A DNA stretch of 12,225 nucleotides, taken from the NCBI GenBank assembly GCA_905198475.1, contig CAJKCQ010000063.1, forward strand, positions 1-12,225, given 5' to 3'. The notes beneath the pieces are model-generated. The model was not told where the DNA came from and made no database searches. It saw only the letters and a list, made by a program, of their open reading frames with translations. Source of the stretch: an uncultured Sutterella sp. GTDB lineage: Bacteria; Pseudomonadota; Gammaproteobacteria; Burkholderiales; Burkholderiaceae_F. The first letter of the stretch is position 1, and each line of letters opens with the position of its first letter. The position numbers and the translations under genes are program-made. Shown piece by piece: positions 1 to 8,578 of this stretch.

Positions 1-634
1 GTGCCGCATTCCTCCCCCACCTGAAGGAAGGGGACTCCTGCGGCAATCCTGTTGACCGTCGGGCCGCACGCAGCCGCTCAACCCAAAGGGCGGCGGCCTC
101 CCGGTCGGGATCCACCACCGCGTCGGCGGCGGGGAGCGCAAGCTCCGGAGTTTGGAGAAGCGCCTCGGCTTCGAGTACGGGAAGCTTCACGCCGGCGAAG
201 CGCCCGGGCGGGAGCGTCTGCACACCGAGCTCGTCGGGAGGCAGCGCCGGGAAGGCGCTCTCCCAGGCGACGAGCGGAACGAGGAGGCCGCCGGCGCGCC
301 CCACGATTACGGGAAGCGCCGTCTTCTCCTCCGCTTCACCCCTGCGCTCGGGCGCGAGGAGCACGAGCACCTCCGCGGCCCAGAGGCGCTTGGCGCGCAG
401 CCGGTCGCGGATCCAGAAGAGGGGCCAAAGGACGAAGAGCACCCAGAAGGGCGAGGTGAGGATGAGCGCCACCGCAGTCCAGGTTCCCGCAAGGGTTCCC
501 GAGAAGGTGACGGTGGCGCCGAATACCGCCCACAGCCACCAGGCGAGCCAGAAGCGCCGCCGGCGCGCAGCCGGAACGGGCGTCTCGACGAGCCGTTCGG
601 TGAGTTCGAGCGTGTTGACGACTTCTTCACTCAT
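1..634 (-). CDS. Two-helix membrane protein of unknown function (C-terminus outside window)
   Basis: I do not recognise this protein. Reading the minus strand from the ATG at 634 gives 211 uninterrupted codons to the window edge, so the stop is not in view. Residues 1-27 are polar and end in an Arg cluster (RRRR, 24-27). Two hydrophobic segments follow at about 28-47 (Trp/Phe-rich) and 53-76, separated by a short Gly/Thr turn. After a positively charged stretch (77-83, RLRAKR) comes a soluble Ala/Leu/Pro-rich region of at least 130 residues. Arg before helix 1 and after helix 2 suggests both ends are cytoplasmic (positive-inside rule). The start is well supported: it overlaps the stop of the methyltransferase gene as ATGA, and GGGGGAG lies 8 nt upstream (643-649). 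This implies translational coupling. No catalytic motif was seen. Confidence 0.72.
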   Translation of the reverse strand, partial: MSEEVVNTLELTERLVETPVPAARRRRFWLAWWLWAVFGATVTFSGTLAGTWTAVALILTSPFWVLFVLWPLFWIRDRLRAKRLWAAEVLVLLAPERRGEAEEKTALPVIVGRAGGLLVPLVAWESAFPALPPDELGVQTLPPGRFAGVKLPVLEAEALLQTPELALPAADAVVDPDREAAALWVERLRAARRSTGLPQESPSFRWGRNAA

Positions 635-1773
635 GGCAGCATCTCCCCCGCTTCATTCGCTTCACCCGCGCCTCGGAATTCCTTGAGGACGCGGGCGCGC
701 AGCTGTCCGCAGCCGCCGTCCACGTCCTGCGCGGCCGAGTCGCGCAGCGTCGCGACGACGCCCGCAGACCGCAGCCGGCGCACGAGCTCCGCGGCGTGCT
801 CCCGTTCGGGACGCCGGTAGGGGCTCCCCTCCACGGCGTTCACCGGAATGAAGTTCACCATCGCATAGTGGCCGGCGAGAAGCCGTCCCAACGCGTCGAT
901 CTCGTCCAAGCCGTCGTTGACGTCCTTCATCAGGGTCCATTCGTACTGCACGGGATAGCCCGACGTCCGCCCCCAGGCCTCGGCCGCGGCGACGAGGTCC
1001 GCGACCTTCATGCGGCAGCCGCGCGGCAGCAGGCGCGAGCGCTTTTCGTCGTCCACCGTATGGAGCGACAGAGCGAGCGCCGGGCGCACGTCGGAGGCGT
1101 TCAGCTCGTCGAAGAGCCTCGGGTCGCCCACCGTCGAAATCACGAGGTCTTTGTGGCCGAAGGCGCCGTATTGGGCGAGAAACCGCACGGCCGAAAGAAC
1201 GTTCCTGAGGTTGTGCGAAGGCTCGCCCATGCCCATGAAGACCACCTTCTTCGTTGCGGGACGAAGCCGGCGCGCCGTCGCCGCCTGCGCGACGATCTCG
1301 AGGTCGGTGAGCTGCCTCACCAGACCGCCCCGGCCCGTCATGCAGAAGACGCACCCGACGGCGCACCCCATCTGCGTCGAGACGCAGACGCCCCGACGGG
1401 GAAGCAGCACCGACTCGACCGTCTGCCCGTCGCCCAGGGTGACGAGGAGCCGCTCGCTCTCCGGGTCGCCGCCCGGATGGCGCGAGCGGATGCGCGCCGC
1501 AGCCTCGAGCGCCTGTCGGATCTGCGGCAGGCGCTCGAGGACGCGCTTCGGGGGGAGCGGCCGCCTGCCCGAAGAGAACGCCTCCTGATCGGGCCAGGGC
1601 GCGAGCCCGAGCCACGCGCGGTAGACGAGCCGCTTGTGGCCCGCCTTGGCGCCGAGGAGCTCGAGCCGGCGCTCGAGGTCGGCGAGCGTCTTGAGGGGCG
1701 TCTGAGACGGGGCGGCGTCGGGAACGTCTTGGGCGCCGCCGGGCGCCGGAAGAGTCGGGGATGGTGGGGTCAT
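631..1773 (-). CDS. RlmN/Cfr-family radical SAM RNA methyltransferase (RlmN-like paralog)
   Basis: Family members methylate an adenine, in RlmN C2 of A2503 in 23S rRNA (and A37 in some tRNAs), using S-adenosylmethionine and a 4Fe-4S cluster. Counting from the ATG at 1773 (380 residues; E. coli RlmN has 384), the cluster motif CAVGCVFC supplies C137, C141 and C144. C130 matches the resolving Cys seven residues before the cluster, and C355 in DGGCGQLRAR matches the methyl-carrying Cys. GMGEP (181-185) is the SAM-binding loop. The catalytic set is therefore complete. The first ~100 residues are divergent from canonical RlmN, and the C-terminal DVDGGCGQLRAR resembles a second RlmN-like clade I recall from Burkholderiales, so it may be a paralog with another or overlapping target. 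The start is uncertain: in-frame ATGs also exist at 1842 and 1812, but that stretch overlaps two hairpins and reads unlike coding sequence. No start has a good ribosome site. Confidence 0.85.
   Translation of the reverse strand: MTPPSPTLPAPGGAQDVPDAAPSQTPLKTLADLERRLELLGAKAGHKRLVYRAWLGLAPWPDQEAFSSGRRPLPPKRVLERLPQIRQALEAAARIRSRHPGGDPESERLLVTLGDGQTVESVLLPRRGVCVSTQMGCAVGCVFCMTGRGGLVRQLTDLEIVAQAATARRLRPATKKVVFMGMGEPSHNLRNVLSAVRFLAQYGAFGHKDLVISTVGDPRLFDELNASDVRPALALSLHTVDDEKRSRLLPRGCRMKVADLVAAAEAWGRTSGYPVQYEWTLMKDVNDGLDEIDALGRLLAGHYAMVNFIPVNAVEGSPYRRPEREHAAELVRRLRSAGVVATLRDSAAQDVDGGCGQLRARVLKEFRGAGEANEAGEMLP
643..649 (-). promoter_or_regulatory. Shine-Dalgarno site for the membrane-protein gene
   Basis: GGGGGAG on the minus strand sits 8 nt before the ATG at 634, inside the last codons of the RlmN-like gene. 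It fixes the start of the downstream reading frame and supports coupled translation of the two genes. Confidence 0.55.
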
Positions 1774-1790
1774 GCAGGGTGGGCGAGAGG

Positions 1791-1826
1791 CAGAAAAGGC
1801 AAACGCCTGCATGATGCCACAGGCGC
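1791..1826 (-). terminator. Possible weak intrinsic terminator or leader hairpin
   Basis: On the minus strand CGCCTG (1820-1825) pairs with CAGGCG (1804-1809) around a 10-nt loop and is followed by TTTGCCTTTTCTG. The U tract is interrupted, so termination would be partial. It lies between the 213-residue gene and the RlmN-like gene and could attenuate read-through from ntrC. If it works, the methyltransferase should start downstream of it, at 1773. Confidence 0.35.
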
Positions 1827-1848
1827 CCGAACGCATCAGCATCGGGCG
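1824..1848 (-). repeat. Perfect 7-bp inverted repeat with 11-nt loop
   Basis: CGCCCGA (1824-1830) and TCGGGCG (1842-1848) are exact inverted copies. The repeat overlaps the upstream arm of the neighbouring hairpin at 1804-1825 by two bases, so the two structures would compete or stack. The earliest candidate ATG of the RlmN-like gene (1842) is partly within the stem. Confidence 0.5.
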
Positions 1849-1888
1849 AATCCGCGCCCTGCCGCCGATCCCAGGCGCTTTTGCCCCT

Positions 1889-2526
1889 TCAGAGGAGCTC
1901 CTCGCGCTCGAAGAGCAGGCGGAGCGCCCGCGCGACCTCGTCGTTCAGATCCGCACGGTGCGTGCGCCGCGGCAGCGGCACTCCCGCCATGAGCGTGCGC
2001 TCCCAGCGCTGTCCGAGAATGCGCAGGCGTCCGGACGAAAGCCGAAAGGCGGGCTCGAGGGGGCGTCCGAGCGCAGGCGCGAGCCGCCCGATCATTTCGG
2101 GGTCGTTCGCGGCGTCAAGGAGCTGACTCGAGAGAAAGAGGACGAGGAGCGGCCGGCGGCGCAGGAGCTCTTCGGCGAGCCGCCCACCCTCGCGGACCGC
2201 GTCGCGCACGACGTGGCGGTCGCGGGGCCGCCCGTCCCAATGTTCGGGCCAGGTGAAGATCGAAAAGCGCTTCGCGCTCTTCTGCACGGGGAACCCCGCG
2301 GCGGCGAGCCACCGCAACGCCTGCGGGATGCATTCGCCGCGGTCCACGCGGGCGGCGGTGACGACGCCGCGCGCGCGGGTGATCCGCTCGAGCGCGGCGG
2401 CGCGCGCCTCCCCGCCGGCGGGAAGCGTCGATTCGTCCACCTCCGGCCCAAAGCCGGGCGGCATCACGATGAGGACGCCCCCCGACAGGTTTTCCGGCGC
2501 GTCGGCCGTGCCGGGGGCGTTCACCC

Positions 2527-2530
<4 letters not shown>
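1889..2530 (-). CDS. Uncharacterised 213-residue protein overlapping the ntrC stop
   Basis: Function not recognised. The gene begins with GTG in a GTGA overlap with the ntrC stop, so it is probably co-transcribed and translationally coupled with ntrBC; a second GTG lies two codons in. The product is soluble: no signal peptide and no convincing membrane helix. Visible landmarks are VLIVMPPGFGPE (19-30), a KRFSIFTWPEHWDG stretch with several aromatics (87-100), a charged helix, a hydrophobic strand-like LLVLFLSSQLL (128-138) and MAGVPLPRRTH (181-191) near the end. A PPG-type loop after an early strand, a hydrophobic strand before a polar turn and a late P-x-P/R-R-T-H segment loosely recall the uracil-DNA glycosylase fold, but I see no diagnostic catalytic motif, so this is only a hypothesis. 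The C-terminus is rich in Arg, Leu and Glu. Composition matches its neighbours. Confidence 0.75.
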
Positions 2531-4194
<1,664 letters not shown>

Positions 4195-4201
4195 CTTGGA
4201 T

Positions 4202-4208
4202 TCCTTCC
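4202..4208 (-). promoter_or_regulatory. Shine-Dalgarno site for ntrC
   Basis: GGAAGGA on the minus strand ends 7 nt before the ntrC ATG. It supports that start and shows ntrC can be translated independently of ntrB, from which it is separated by 90 nt. Confidence 0.55.
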
Positions 4209-4284
4209 GTGCCCGGTAGTCCGCCGCGCGCGCCGCATGGGGGTGGAACCGTCTGCGCCGCCGAGCGCCTGCCGCCGGGCGCCT

Positions 4285-5448
4285 CTATTGGGCCTTTGTT
4301 CTTTGCGTCCTGCCGGCGCCCCGCTCAAGGGGCAGGAGCACCGTGAAGTCTGTTCGTCCCGGCCGGCTCTCGAGGGTGATCGCCCCGCCCGCCTCTTCGA
4401 CGAAGGCCTTGACGAGGGAGAGCCCCAACCCCGAGCCCTCGGCGCGCCCGGTGACGAGCGGGAAGAAGATCCGCTCGCGCAGCGCGGGCGGCACGCCCGG
4501 TCCGTTGTCGATCACGTCCACGCGCAGCGCGAGCCGCACGCGCGCCCCCGAGAGCAGCACGTCGCGCGCGATGCGCGTCTTCATCACCAACTGCGCGCGG
4601 CCGTGGGCGCGCTCTTCGCTCATCGCCTCGGCGGCGTTGCGCGCGAGGTTGAGGAAGATCTGGATGAACCGCCCCCGGTCGCCCACGACCGGCGGCGCGG
4701 AGATGTCGTAGTCGCGCCGGATCGTAAGCCCGGCGCTGAATTCAAGGCCGATCAGGCTCTTCACGTGCTCGAGCACTTCGTGGATGTTGATCGGCTCCTT
4801 CGTCTGCGCGGCCCGGTACGGCGCGAGCAGCCGGTCCACGAGGGCCTGCAGGCGCGCCGCCTCCTCGAGGATCACGCTCGTGCATTCGCGGTCTTCGTCG
4901 CGCACGAGCTCGCTCTCGAGGAGCTGCGCCGCGCCGCGGATCCCTCCGAGGGGATTCTTGATCTCGTGGGCGAGGTTCCTCAGGAGCTCGCTGTTCGCGG
5001 CCCTCAGGCTCGTCTCCATCGCGTCGCGTTCGGCGCGCAGCGCGTCTTCGAGCTCCGTCGCCTCGATGATGTAGGCCGTCCCCTCGGGGAGCCCCGCCGC
5101 GGGAGCGTCCTCCGTCACGGTCGAGAGCACCGCACGCACCCGGACGGGGGCGAGGAGCCCGCGGTGGAATTCCGTCACGAAGCTGTAGGCGAGGGGCTGG
5201 CCGCCCTCGGGGAGTGCCGCAGGACCGTCGCCGAACCACCCGGCCGCCTCGTCGAAGAATTCCGCCGCCGCCTCGCCCGCGAGCGCGCGCCGCGTGCGGC
5301 CGATCAACGTCTCGGCCGCGGCGTTCACCGTCGTGATGCCCCCTCGGGCGTCGAGGCAGAGCACCACGGTCGAGAGCAGATCGAAGGCGCAGACGCGCCG
5401 GACGGACGATGCGCCTGTGGGAGAAGGGGTGGGGGACGGTACCGTCAT
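4285..5448 (-). CDS. ntrB: Nitrogen regulation sensor kinase/phosphatase NtrB
   Basis: NtrB (GlnL) is a cytoplasmic histidine kinase that phosphorylates NtrC and, when bound by PII, dephosphorylates it. From the ATG at 5448 the protein has 387 residues (E. coli 349). A PAS-like sensory region occupies about 20-130. The phosphoacceptor helix NLAHEIKNPLGGIRGAAQLL (158-177) carries H161. The ATP-binding domain has the N box NLARNAAEA (267-275, N271), G1 box DNGPGVP (314-320), F box FFPLVTGR (328-335) and G2 box GSGLGLSL (338-345). No membrane helix is seen, as expected. The frame stays open to 5592, but the extra residues would be encoded by the glnA terminator, so the ATG at 5448 is preferred although it lacks a clear ribosome site. 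A terminator separates it from glnA, so expression depends on read-through or an unseen promoter. Confidence 0.95.
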   Translation of the reverse strand: MTVPSPTPSPTGASSVRRVCAFDLLSTVVLCLDARGGITTVNAAAETLIGRTRRALAGEAAAEFFDEAAGWFGDGPAALPEGGQPLAYSFVTEFHRGLLAPVRVRAVLSTVTEDAPAAGLPEGTAYIIEATELEDALRAERDAMETSLRAANSELLRNLAHEIKNPLGGIRGAAQLLESELVRDEDRECTSVILEEAARLQALVDRLLAPYRAAQTKEPINIHEVLEHVKSLIGLEFSAGLTIRRDYDISAPPVVGDRGRFIQIFLNLARNAAEAMSEERAHGRAQLVMKTRIARDVLLSGARVRLALRVDVIDNGPGVPPALRERIFFPLVTGRAEGSGLGLSLVKAFVEEAGGAITLESRPGRTDFTVLLPLERGAGRTQRTKAQ

Positions 5449-5508
5449 GGTGAAGGCGAAGGGAGTCGAGAACGCCTCGGAGCGGGAGACCCCGCCGCGG
5501 GACGTCCG

Positions 5509-5544
5509 AAAAAAAATCGGGGACGATGCGCCGCACCGTCCCCG
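5509..5544 (-). terminator. Strong rho-independent terminator after glnA
   Basis: On the minus strand an 8-bp GC stem, CGGGGACG (5537-5544) with CGTCCCCG (5518-5525), encloses an 11-nt loop and is followed by A and a run of eight T (5509-5516). It begins 82 bp past the glnA stop and ends about 60 bp before ntrB. It would end most glnA transcripts and leave partial read-through into ntrBC, giving much more glutamine synthetase than regulator. Confidence 0.9.
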
Positions 5545-5626
5545 GGGATGCTCCCTCCCGCGGCGTCCCGCATGCGGGACGACGCGGCTCACAGGGAGCG
5601 GCTGCAGTCGGACGACCTGCGTCCGG

Positions 5627-7039
5627 TCAGTGCGAGTAGTAGAGGTCGAAGTCGAGCGCGGTGACCGCCATCTCGGCCTTGAGCACGTCCTTCCTCTTCT
5701 CGGCGATGTACGCGTCGATCAGGTCGTCGGAGAAGACGCCGCCGCGCGTGAGGAACTCGCGGTCGCGGTCGAGGCTGTCGAGCGCGACCTCAAGGTTCGG
5801 CGCGACGGTCGGGATCTTGGCGTTTTCTTCGGGCGGCAGATCGTAGAGGTTCTTGTCGGCCGCTTCGCCCGGATGGATCTTGTTCTGGATGCCGTCGAGA
5901 CCGGCCATCAGGAGCGCGGAGAAGCCGAGATAGGAGTTGCAGAGCGGATCCGGGAAGCGGACCTCGATGCGGCGGGCCTTCGGGCTGTTGACGAACGGAA
6001 TGCGGATCGAGGCGGAGCGGTTGCGCGAGGAGTAGGCGAGCTTCACCGGAGCTTCAAAGCCGGGCACGAGGCGCTTGTAGGAGTTGATGCCGGGGTTGGT
6101 GATCGCGTTGATCGCGCGGGCGTGCTTGATCACGCCGCCGATGTAGTAGAGCGCGAGCTCGGAGAGGCCGGCGTAGCCGTTGCCGGAGAAGAGGTTCTGG
6201 CCGTCCTTCCAGATCGACTGGTGGACGTGCATGCCCGAACCGTTGTCGCCTTCGACGGGCTTGGGCATGAAGGTGGCGGTCTTGCCGTAGGCGGCCGCGA
6301 CGTTCCAGACCGTGTACTTCAGGATCTGCGTCCAGTCGGCGCGCTGCACGAGCGTCGAGAAGCGCGTGCCGATTTCGCACTGGCCGGCGCCGCCCACCTC
6401 GTGGTGGTGGATTTCAACGGGAACGCCCTGCTGCTCGAGGAGCGTGCACATTTCCGCGCGAATGTCGGCGAGGCTGTCGCAGGGCGGAACCGGGAAGTAG
6501 CCGCCCTTGACGCGGTTGCGGTGGCCGAGATTGCCGCCTTCGATGTCCGCGCCCGAGGACCACGGCGCCTCTTCGGAGCCGATCTTGAAGAAGGACGCGC
6601 CCGAGCGGTGATCCCACTGCACGGAGTCGAAGATGAAGAATTCGGGTTCGGGGCCGAAGTAGGCGGTGTCGCCGATGCCGGTGGACTTCAGATACGCTTC
6701 GGCGCGGCGGGCGAGCGAGCGCGGATCGCGCTCATAGCCCTTGCCGGTCGTCGGCTCGAGCACGTCGCAGTTGAGCACGAGCGTGTTGGCCTCGCGGAAC
6801 GGGTCCATGCGGGCGGTGTTCGGGTCGGGCTGCAGCAGCATGTCGGAGGATTCAATACCGCGCCAACCGATGAAGGACGAACCGTCAAAGGGCTGCCCGA
6901 GCTCGAACGTGTCTTCGTCGATCTTGTCGGCCGGGATCGTCAGGTGCATTTCCTTGCCGAGCAGGTCGGTGAGGCGCAGGTCGACGAACTTGCAGTCATT
7001 GTCCTTAATCATCTGCAGCACATCAGCAGCGGACGTCAT
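5627..7039 (-). CDS. glnA: Type I glutamine synthetase
   Basis: Makes glutamine from glutamate, ammonia and ATP; acts as a cytoplasmic dodecamer and is the main ammonium-assimilating enzyme. The 470 residues match the usual GSI length (E. coli 469). Seen in order: the N-terminal beta-grasp region with FDGSSFIGW (51-59), the metal-binding GPEPEFFIFD (129-138), the ATP-site motif GDNGSGMHVHQSIW (264-277), the glutamate-loop region NPGINSYKRLVPGFEAPV (315-332), RNRSASIRIP (339-348) and the adenylylation loop NLYDLPPEE (397-405) with Y399 as the modified residue. That places it in the GSI-beta class, regulated by GlnE adenylylation. The ATG has AGGAGA 6 nt upstream. A sigma-54 promoter and NtrC site lie upstream and a strong terminator downstream, so it is mainly transcribed as a single gene under NtrBC control. 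Confidence 0.98.
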   Translation of the reverse strand: MTSAADVLQMIKDNDCKFVDLRLTDLLGKEMHLTIPADKIDEDTFELGQPFDGSSFIGWRGIESSDMLLQPDPNTARMDPFREANTLVLNCDVLEPTTGKGYERDPRSLARRAEAYLKSTGIGDTAYFGPEPEFFIFDSVQWDHRSGASFFKIGSEEAPWSSGADIEGGNLGHRNRVKGGYFPVPPCDSLADIRAEMCTLLEQQGVPVEIHHHEVGGAGQCEIGTRFSTLVQRADWTQILKYTVWNVAAAYGKTATFMPKPVEGDNGSGMHVHQSIWKDGQNLFSGNGYAGLSELALYYIGGVIKHARAINAITNPGINSYKRLVPGFEAPVKLAYSSRNRSASIRIPFVNSPKARRIEVRFPDPLCNSYLGFSALLMAGLDGIQNKIHPGEAADKNLYDLPPEENAKIPTVAPNLEVALDSLDRDREFLTRGGVFSDDLIDAYIAEKRKDVLKAEMAVTALDFDLYYSH

Positions 7040-7045
7040 AACTCT

Positions 7046-7051
7046 TCTCCT
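7046..7051 (-). promoter_or_regulatory. Shine-Dalgarno site for glnA
   Basis: AGGAGA on the minus strand, 6 nt before the ATG at 7039. A strong site that fixes the glnA start. Confidence 0.7.
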
Positions 7052-7151
7052 ACAGTGCGGCCCGGTCAGCCGGCCGCCGGAAAGTGATTGGTTGATGCCC
7101 CCTCACCGGTCGGGGGGAGAACCTGCCGGAAGGGTTTGTACCGAGTAGTGA

Positions 7152-7167
7152 AGCAAGGCGCGTGCCA
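7152..7167 (-). promoter_or_regulatory. Sigma-54 promoter of glnA
   Basis: The minus strand reads TGGCAC-GCGCC-TTGCT, a complete match to the sigma-54 consensus TGGCAC-N5-TTGCW, with the GG and GC elements correctly spaced. Transcription would start about 12 nt past the GC element, near 7140, giving a leader of about 100 nt before glnA. Together with the NtrC site upstream this indicates nitrogen-limitation control. Confidence 0.93.
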
Positions 7168-7319
7168 AACGCCGGGCGCCCATGCCCCGCGCGCCCGCCG
7201 CGGCGCCCGACTGCCCGGCCGATCGGGCGGACGGGCGCACCACATTCAGGCGCCGCACGCGCCCTAGGCCGCTTCTCAGTCTCTGCGACAGGGATTATGC
7301 ACGGGAGAAGGCATTCAAC

Positions 7320-7334
7320 GCACCACTTCGGTGC
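7320..7334. promoter_or_regulatory. NtrC-binding site (enhancer) for glnA
   Basis: GCACC-ACTTC-GGTGC is a perfect dyad matching the NtrC core GCACC-N5-GGTGC, extended by one more pair (C7319/G7335). Its centre is about 165-170 bp upstream of the sigma-54 promoter, within the range for looping enhancers. Functional assignment is inference from sequence and context. Confidence 0.82.
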
Positions 7335-7384
7335 GCATTCTGCGCCAATGCATCTGCGGCACGTCAAATCGCCAGTGAGAGCGC

Positions 7385-7399
7385 GCACCAAAATGGAAC
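7385..7399. promoter_or_regulatory. Imperfect second NtrC-like site
   Basis: GCACC-AAAAT-GGAAC matches 8 of 10 core positions of GCACC-N5-GGTGC. Its centre is 65 bp from the perfect site, close to six helical turns, which would place both on the same face of DNA and favour cooperative NtrC assembly. It lies just past the hemW stop. Confidence 0.45.
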
Positions 7400-7417
7400 G
7401 CACGTCCGGCGGGACGA

Positions 7418-8578
7418 TCAAAGGAAGGCCTCCTGAACGTCCGAGAGGAAGTCGAGCCCCCGGCGCGTCGTGCGGATCCGCGCGGGATCCGGGTCGAGGA
7501 GCCCCGCTTCGCGCAACCCTTTGAGTGCGGGCGCAACCGCCTCGAGCGGGAGCCCCGTGCGCTCCGTGAAGAGCGCCGCCGGAACGCCCTCAAGGAGCCG
7601 CAGCGCGTTGAGCATGAATTCAAAGGGCAGGTCCGCGGCCTCGACCCAGCGGGACTCCTCGACGCGCGAACGGCCGAGCAGGGGTGCGTCCAACCATGCG
7701 CGGGGGTTGGCGCGGCGCATTTCGCGGCGGACGCCCGCAGGGGTCGTCACCTTGCCGTGCGCGCCCGCGCCCGCCGCGAGGTAGTCGCCGAAGGTCCAGT
7801 AGTTGAGGTTGTGCCGGCAGCGGTGTCCGGCGCGGGCGTAGCCCGAAACTTCGTAGCGCCCGAAGCCCGCCCGTCCAAGGATCTCCTCGACGAGCTCGCC
7901 CATCTCCGCCGTTTCGTCTTCGTCGGGAAGTCCCTCGGGGACGCGCTTCGCGAAGGCCGTTCCCGGCTCGATCGTGAGTTGGTAGCAGGAGAGGTGCGTC
8001 GCGCCGCTCGCGACGGCCTCTTCGAGCTCCTCCCTGAGCCCCGCCGACGTCTCGCCCGGCAGGGCGTACATCAGATCGAGGTTGAAGTTCTCAAAGACGC
8101 TGCGCGCCTCGCCGACGGCGCGCCTCGCCTCATCGGCCGTGTGGATGCGCCCGAGGCGCTTCAGGCGCTCGTCCGAAAAGCTCTGGACGCCGATCGAGAG
8201 GCGGTTGACGCCTGCCTCTCGGAAGTGCGCGAACTTTCCCGCTTCGACCGTGCCGGGATTCGCTTCGAGCGTCACCTCGCAGTCGGGGGCGAGAGGGAAG
8301 CGTTCGCGAAGGCCGGCGAGGAGCGCCGCGAGCGCCCCGCCCGACATGAGCGAGGGCGTGCCGCCGCCGATGAAGATCGACGCGACTTCGCGCCCCTCTG
8401 CGTCGGTCCTCCATCCTTCGAGGTCTTCGAGGAGGGCGGCGACGTATCTTCCTTCGAGCGCGGCGAGGTCCGCGGGCGCCCGGTGCGAATTGAAGTCGCA
8501 GTAGGGGCACTTCCTCACGCACCAGGGCCAGTGCAGGTAGATCGAGAGCGGAATGCGGGAGGGGTCGAGCGCCGCCAT
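7418..8578 (-). CDS. hemW: Heme chaperone HemW (radical SAM, HemN-like)
   Basis: HemW is related to coproporphyrinogen III dehydrogenase HemN but binds heme and delivers it to respiratory proteins. The 386 residues fit the family (E. coli 378). The 4Fe-4S/SAM motif CVRKCPYC (C20, C24, C27) is followed by D-F, as in HemW, rather than the extra Cys of true HemN. GGGTPS (71-76), NFNLDLMYALPGET (165-178) and HNLNYW (256-261) are family hallmarks, and the C-terminal ~100 residues form the usual winged-helix HemN_C domain. The frame is open further upstream to 8977, but the ATG at 8578 overlaps the rdgB stop as TGATG and begins right before the expected LSIYLHWPWC strand, so it is the supported start. 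It is the last gene of rph-rdgB-hemW. Old annotations often call it an oxygen-independent coproporphyrinogen oxidase, a mislabel. Confidence 0.93.
   Translation of the reverse strand: MAALDPSRIPLSIYLHWPWCVRKCPYCDFNSHRAPADLAALEGRYVAALLEDLEGWRTDAEGREVASIFIGGGTPSLMSGGALAALLAGLRERFPLAPDCEVTLEANPGTVEAGKFAHFREAGVNRLSIGVQSFSDERLKRLGRIHTADEARRAVGEARSVFENFNLDLMYALPGETSAGLREELEEAVASGATHLSCYQLTIEPGTAFAKRVPEGLPDEDETAEMGELVEEILGRAGFGRYEVSGYARAGHRCRHNLNYWTFGDYLAAGAGAHGKVTTPAGVRREMRRANPRAWLDAPLLGRSRVEESRWVEAADLPFEFMLNALRLLEGVPAALFTERTGLPLEAVAPALKGLREAGLLDPDPARIRTTRRGLDFLSDVQEAFL

Larger units (their letters stand above)
7040..7417 (-). promoter_or_regulatory. glnA regulatory region between hemW and glnA
   Basis: This 378-bp stretch has no convincing gene. 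Reading toward glnA it holds an imperfect NtrC-like site (7385-7399), a perfect NtrC-type palindrome (7320-7334), about 150 bp of spacer suited to DNA looping, the sigma-54 promoter (7152-7167), a GC-rich leader and the glnA ribosome site. A sigma-70 promoter is not obvious. A small 5-bp hairpin just after the hemW stop (7403-7416) lacks a U tract. Confidence 0.8.

Noticed and set aside
5294..7087. Long plus-strand open frame opposite glnA
   Set aside because: It is the antisense shadow of a fully conserved glutamine synthetase; low-complexity Val/Arg/Glu-rich product without motifs.
7237..7251. GCACC-ACATT-CAGGC as a third NtrC site
   Set aside because: Only one half matches; the second half agrees at two of five positions.
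7288..7320. Minus-strand TTGAAT ... CATAAT as a sigma-70 promoter for glnA
   Set aside because: The two hexamers are only 13 bp apart, too close for a sigma-70 promoter.
7403..7416. Terminator after hemW
   Set aside because: The stem is 5 bp with a 4-nt loop and no T run follows; too weak to call.
7050..7421. 123-residue minus-strand open frame between hemW and glnA
   Set aside because: It covers the sigma-54 promoter, NtrC site and glnA leader, has no ribosome site and no recognisable sequence.
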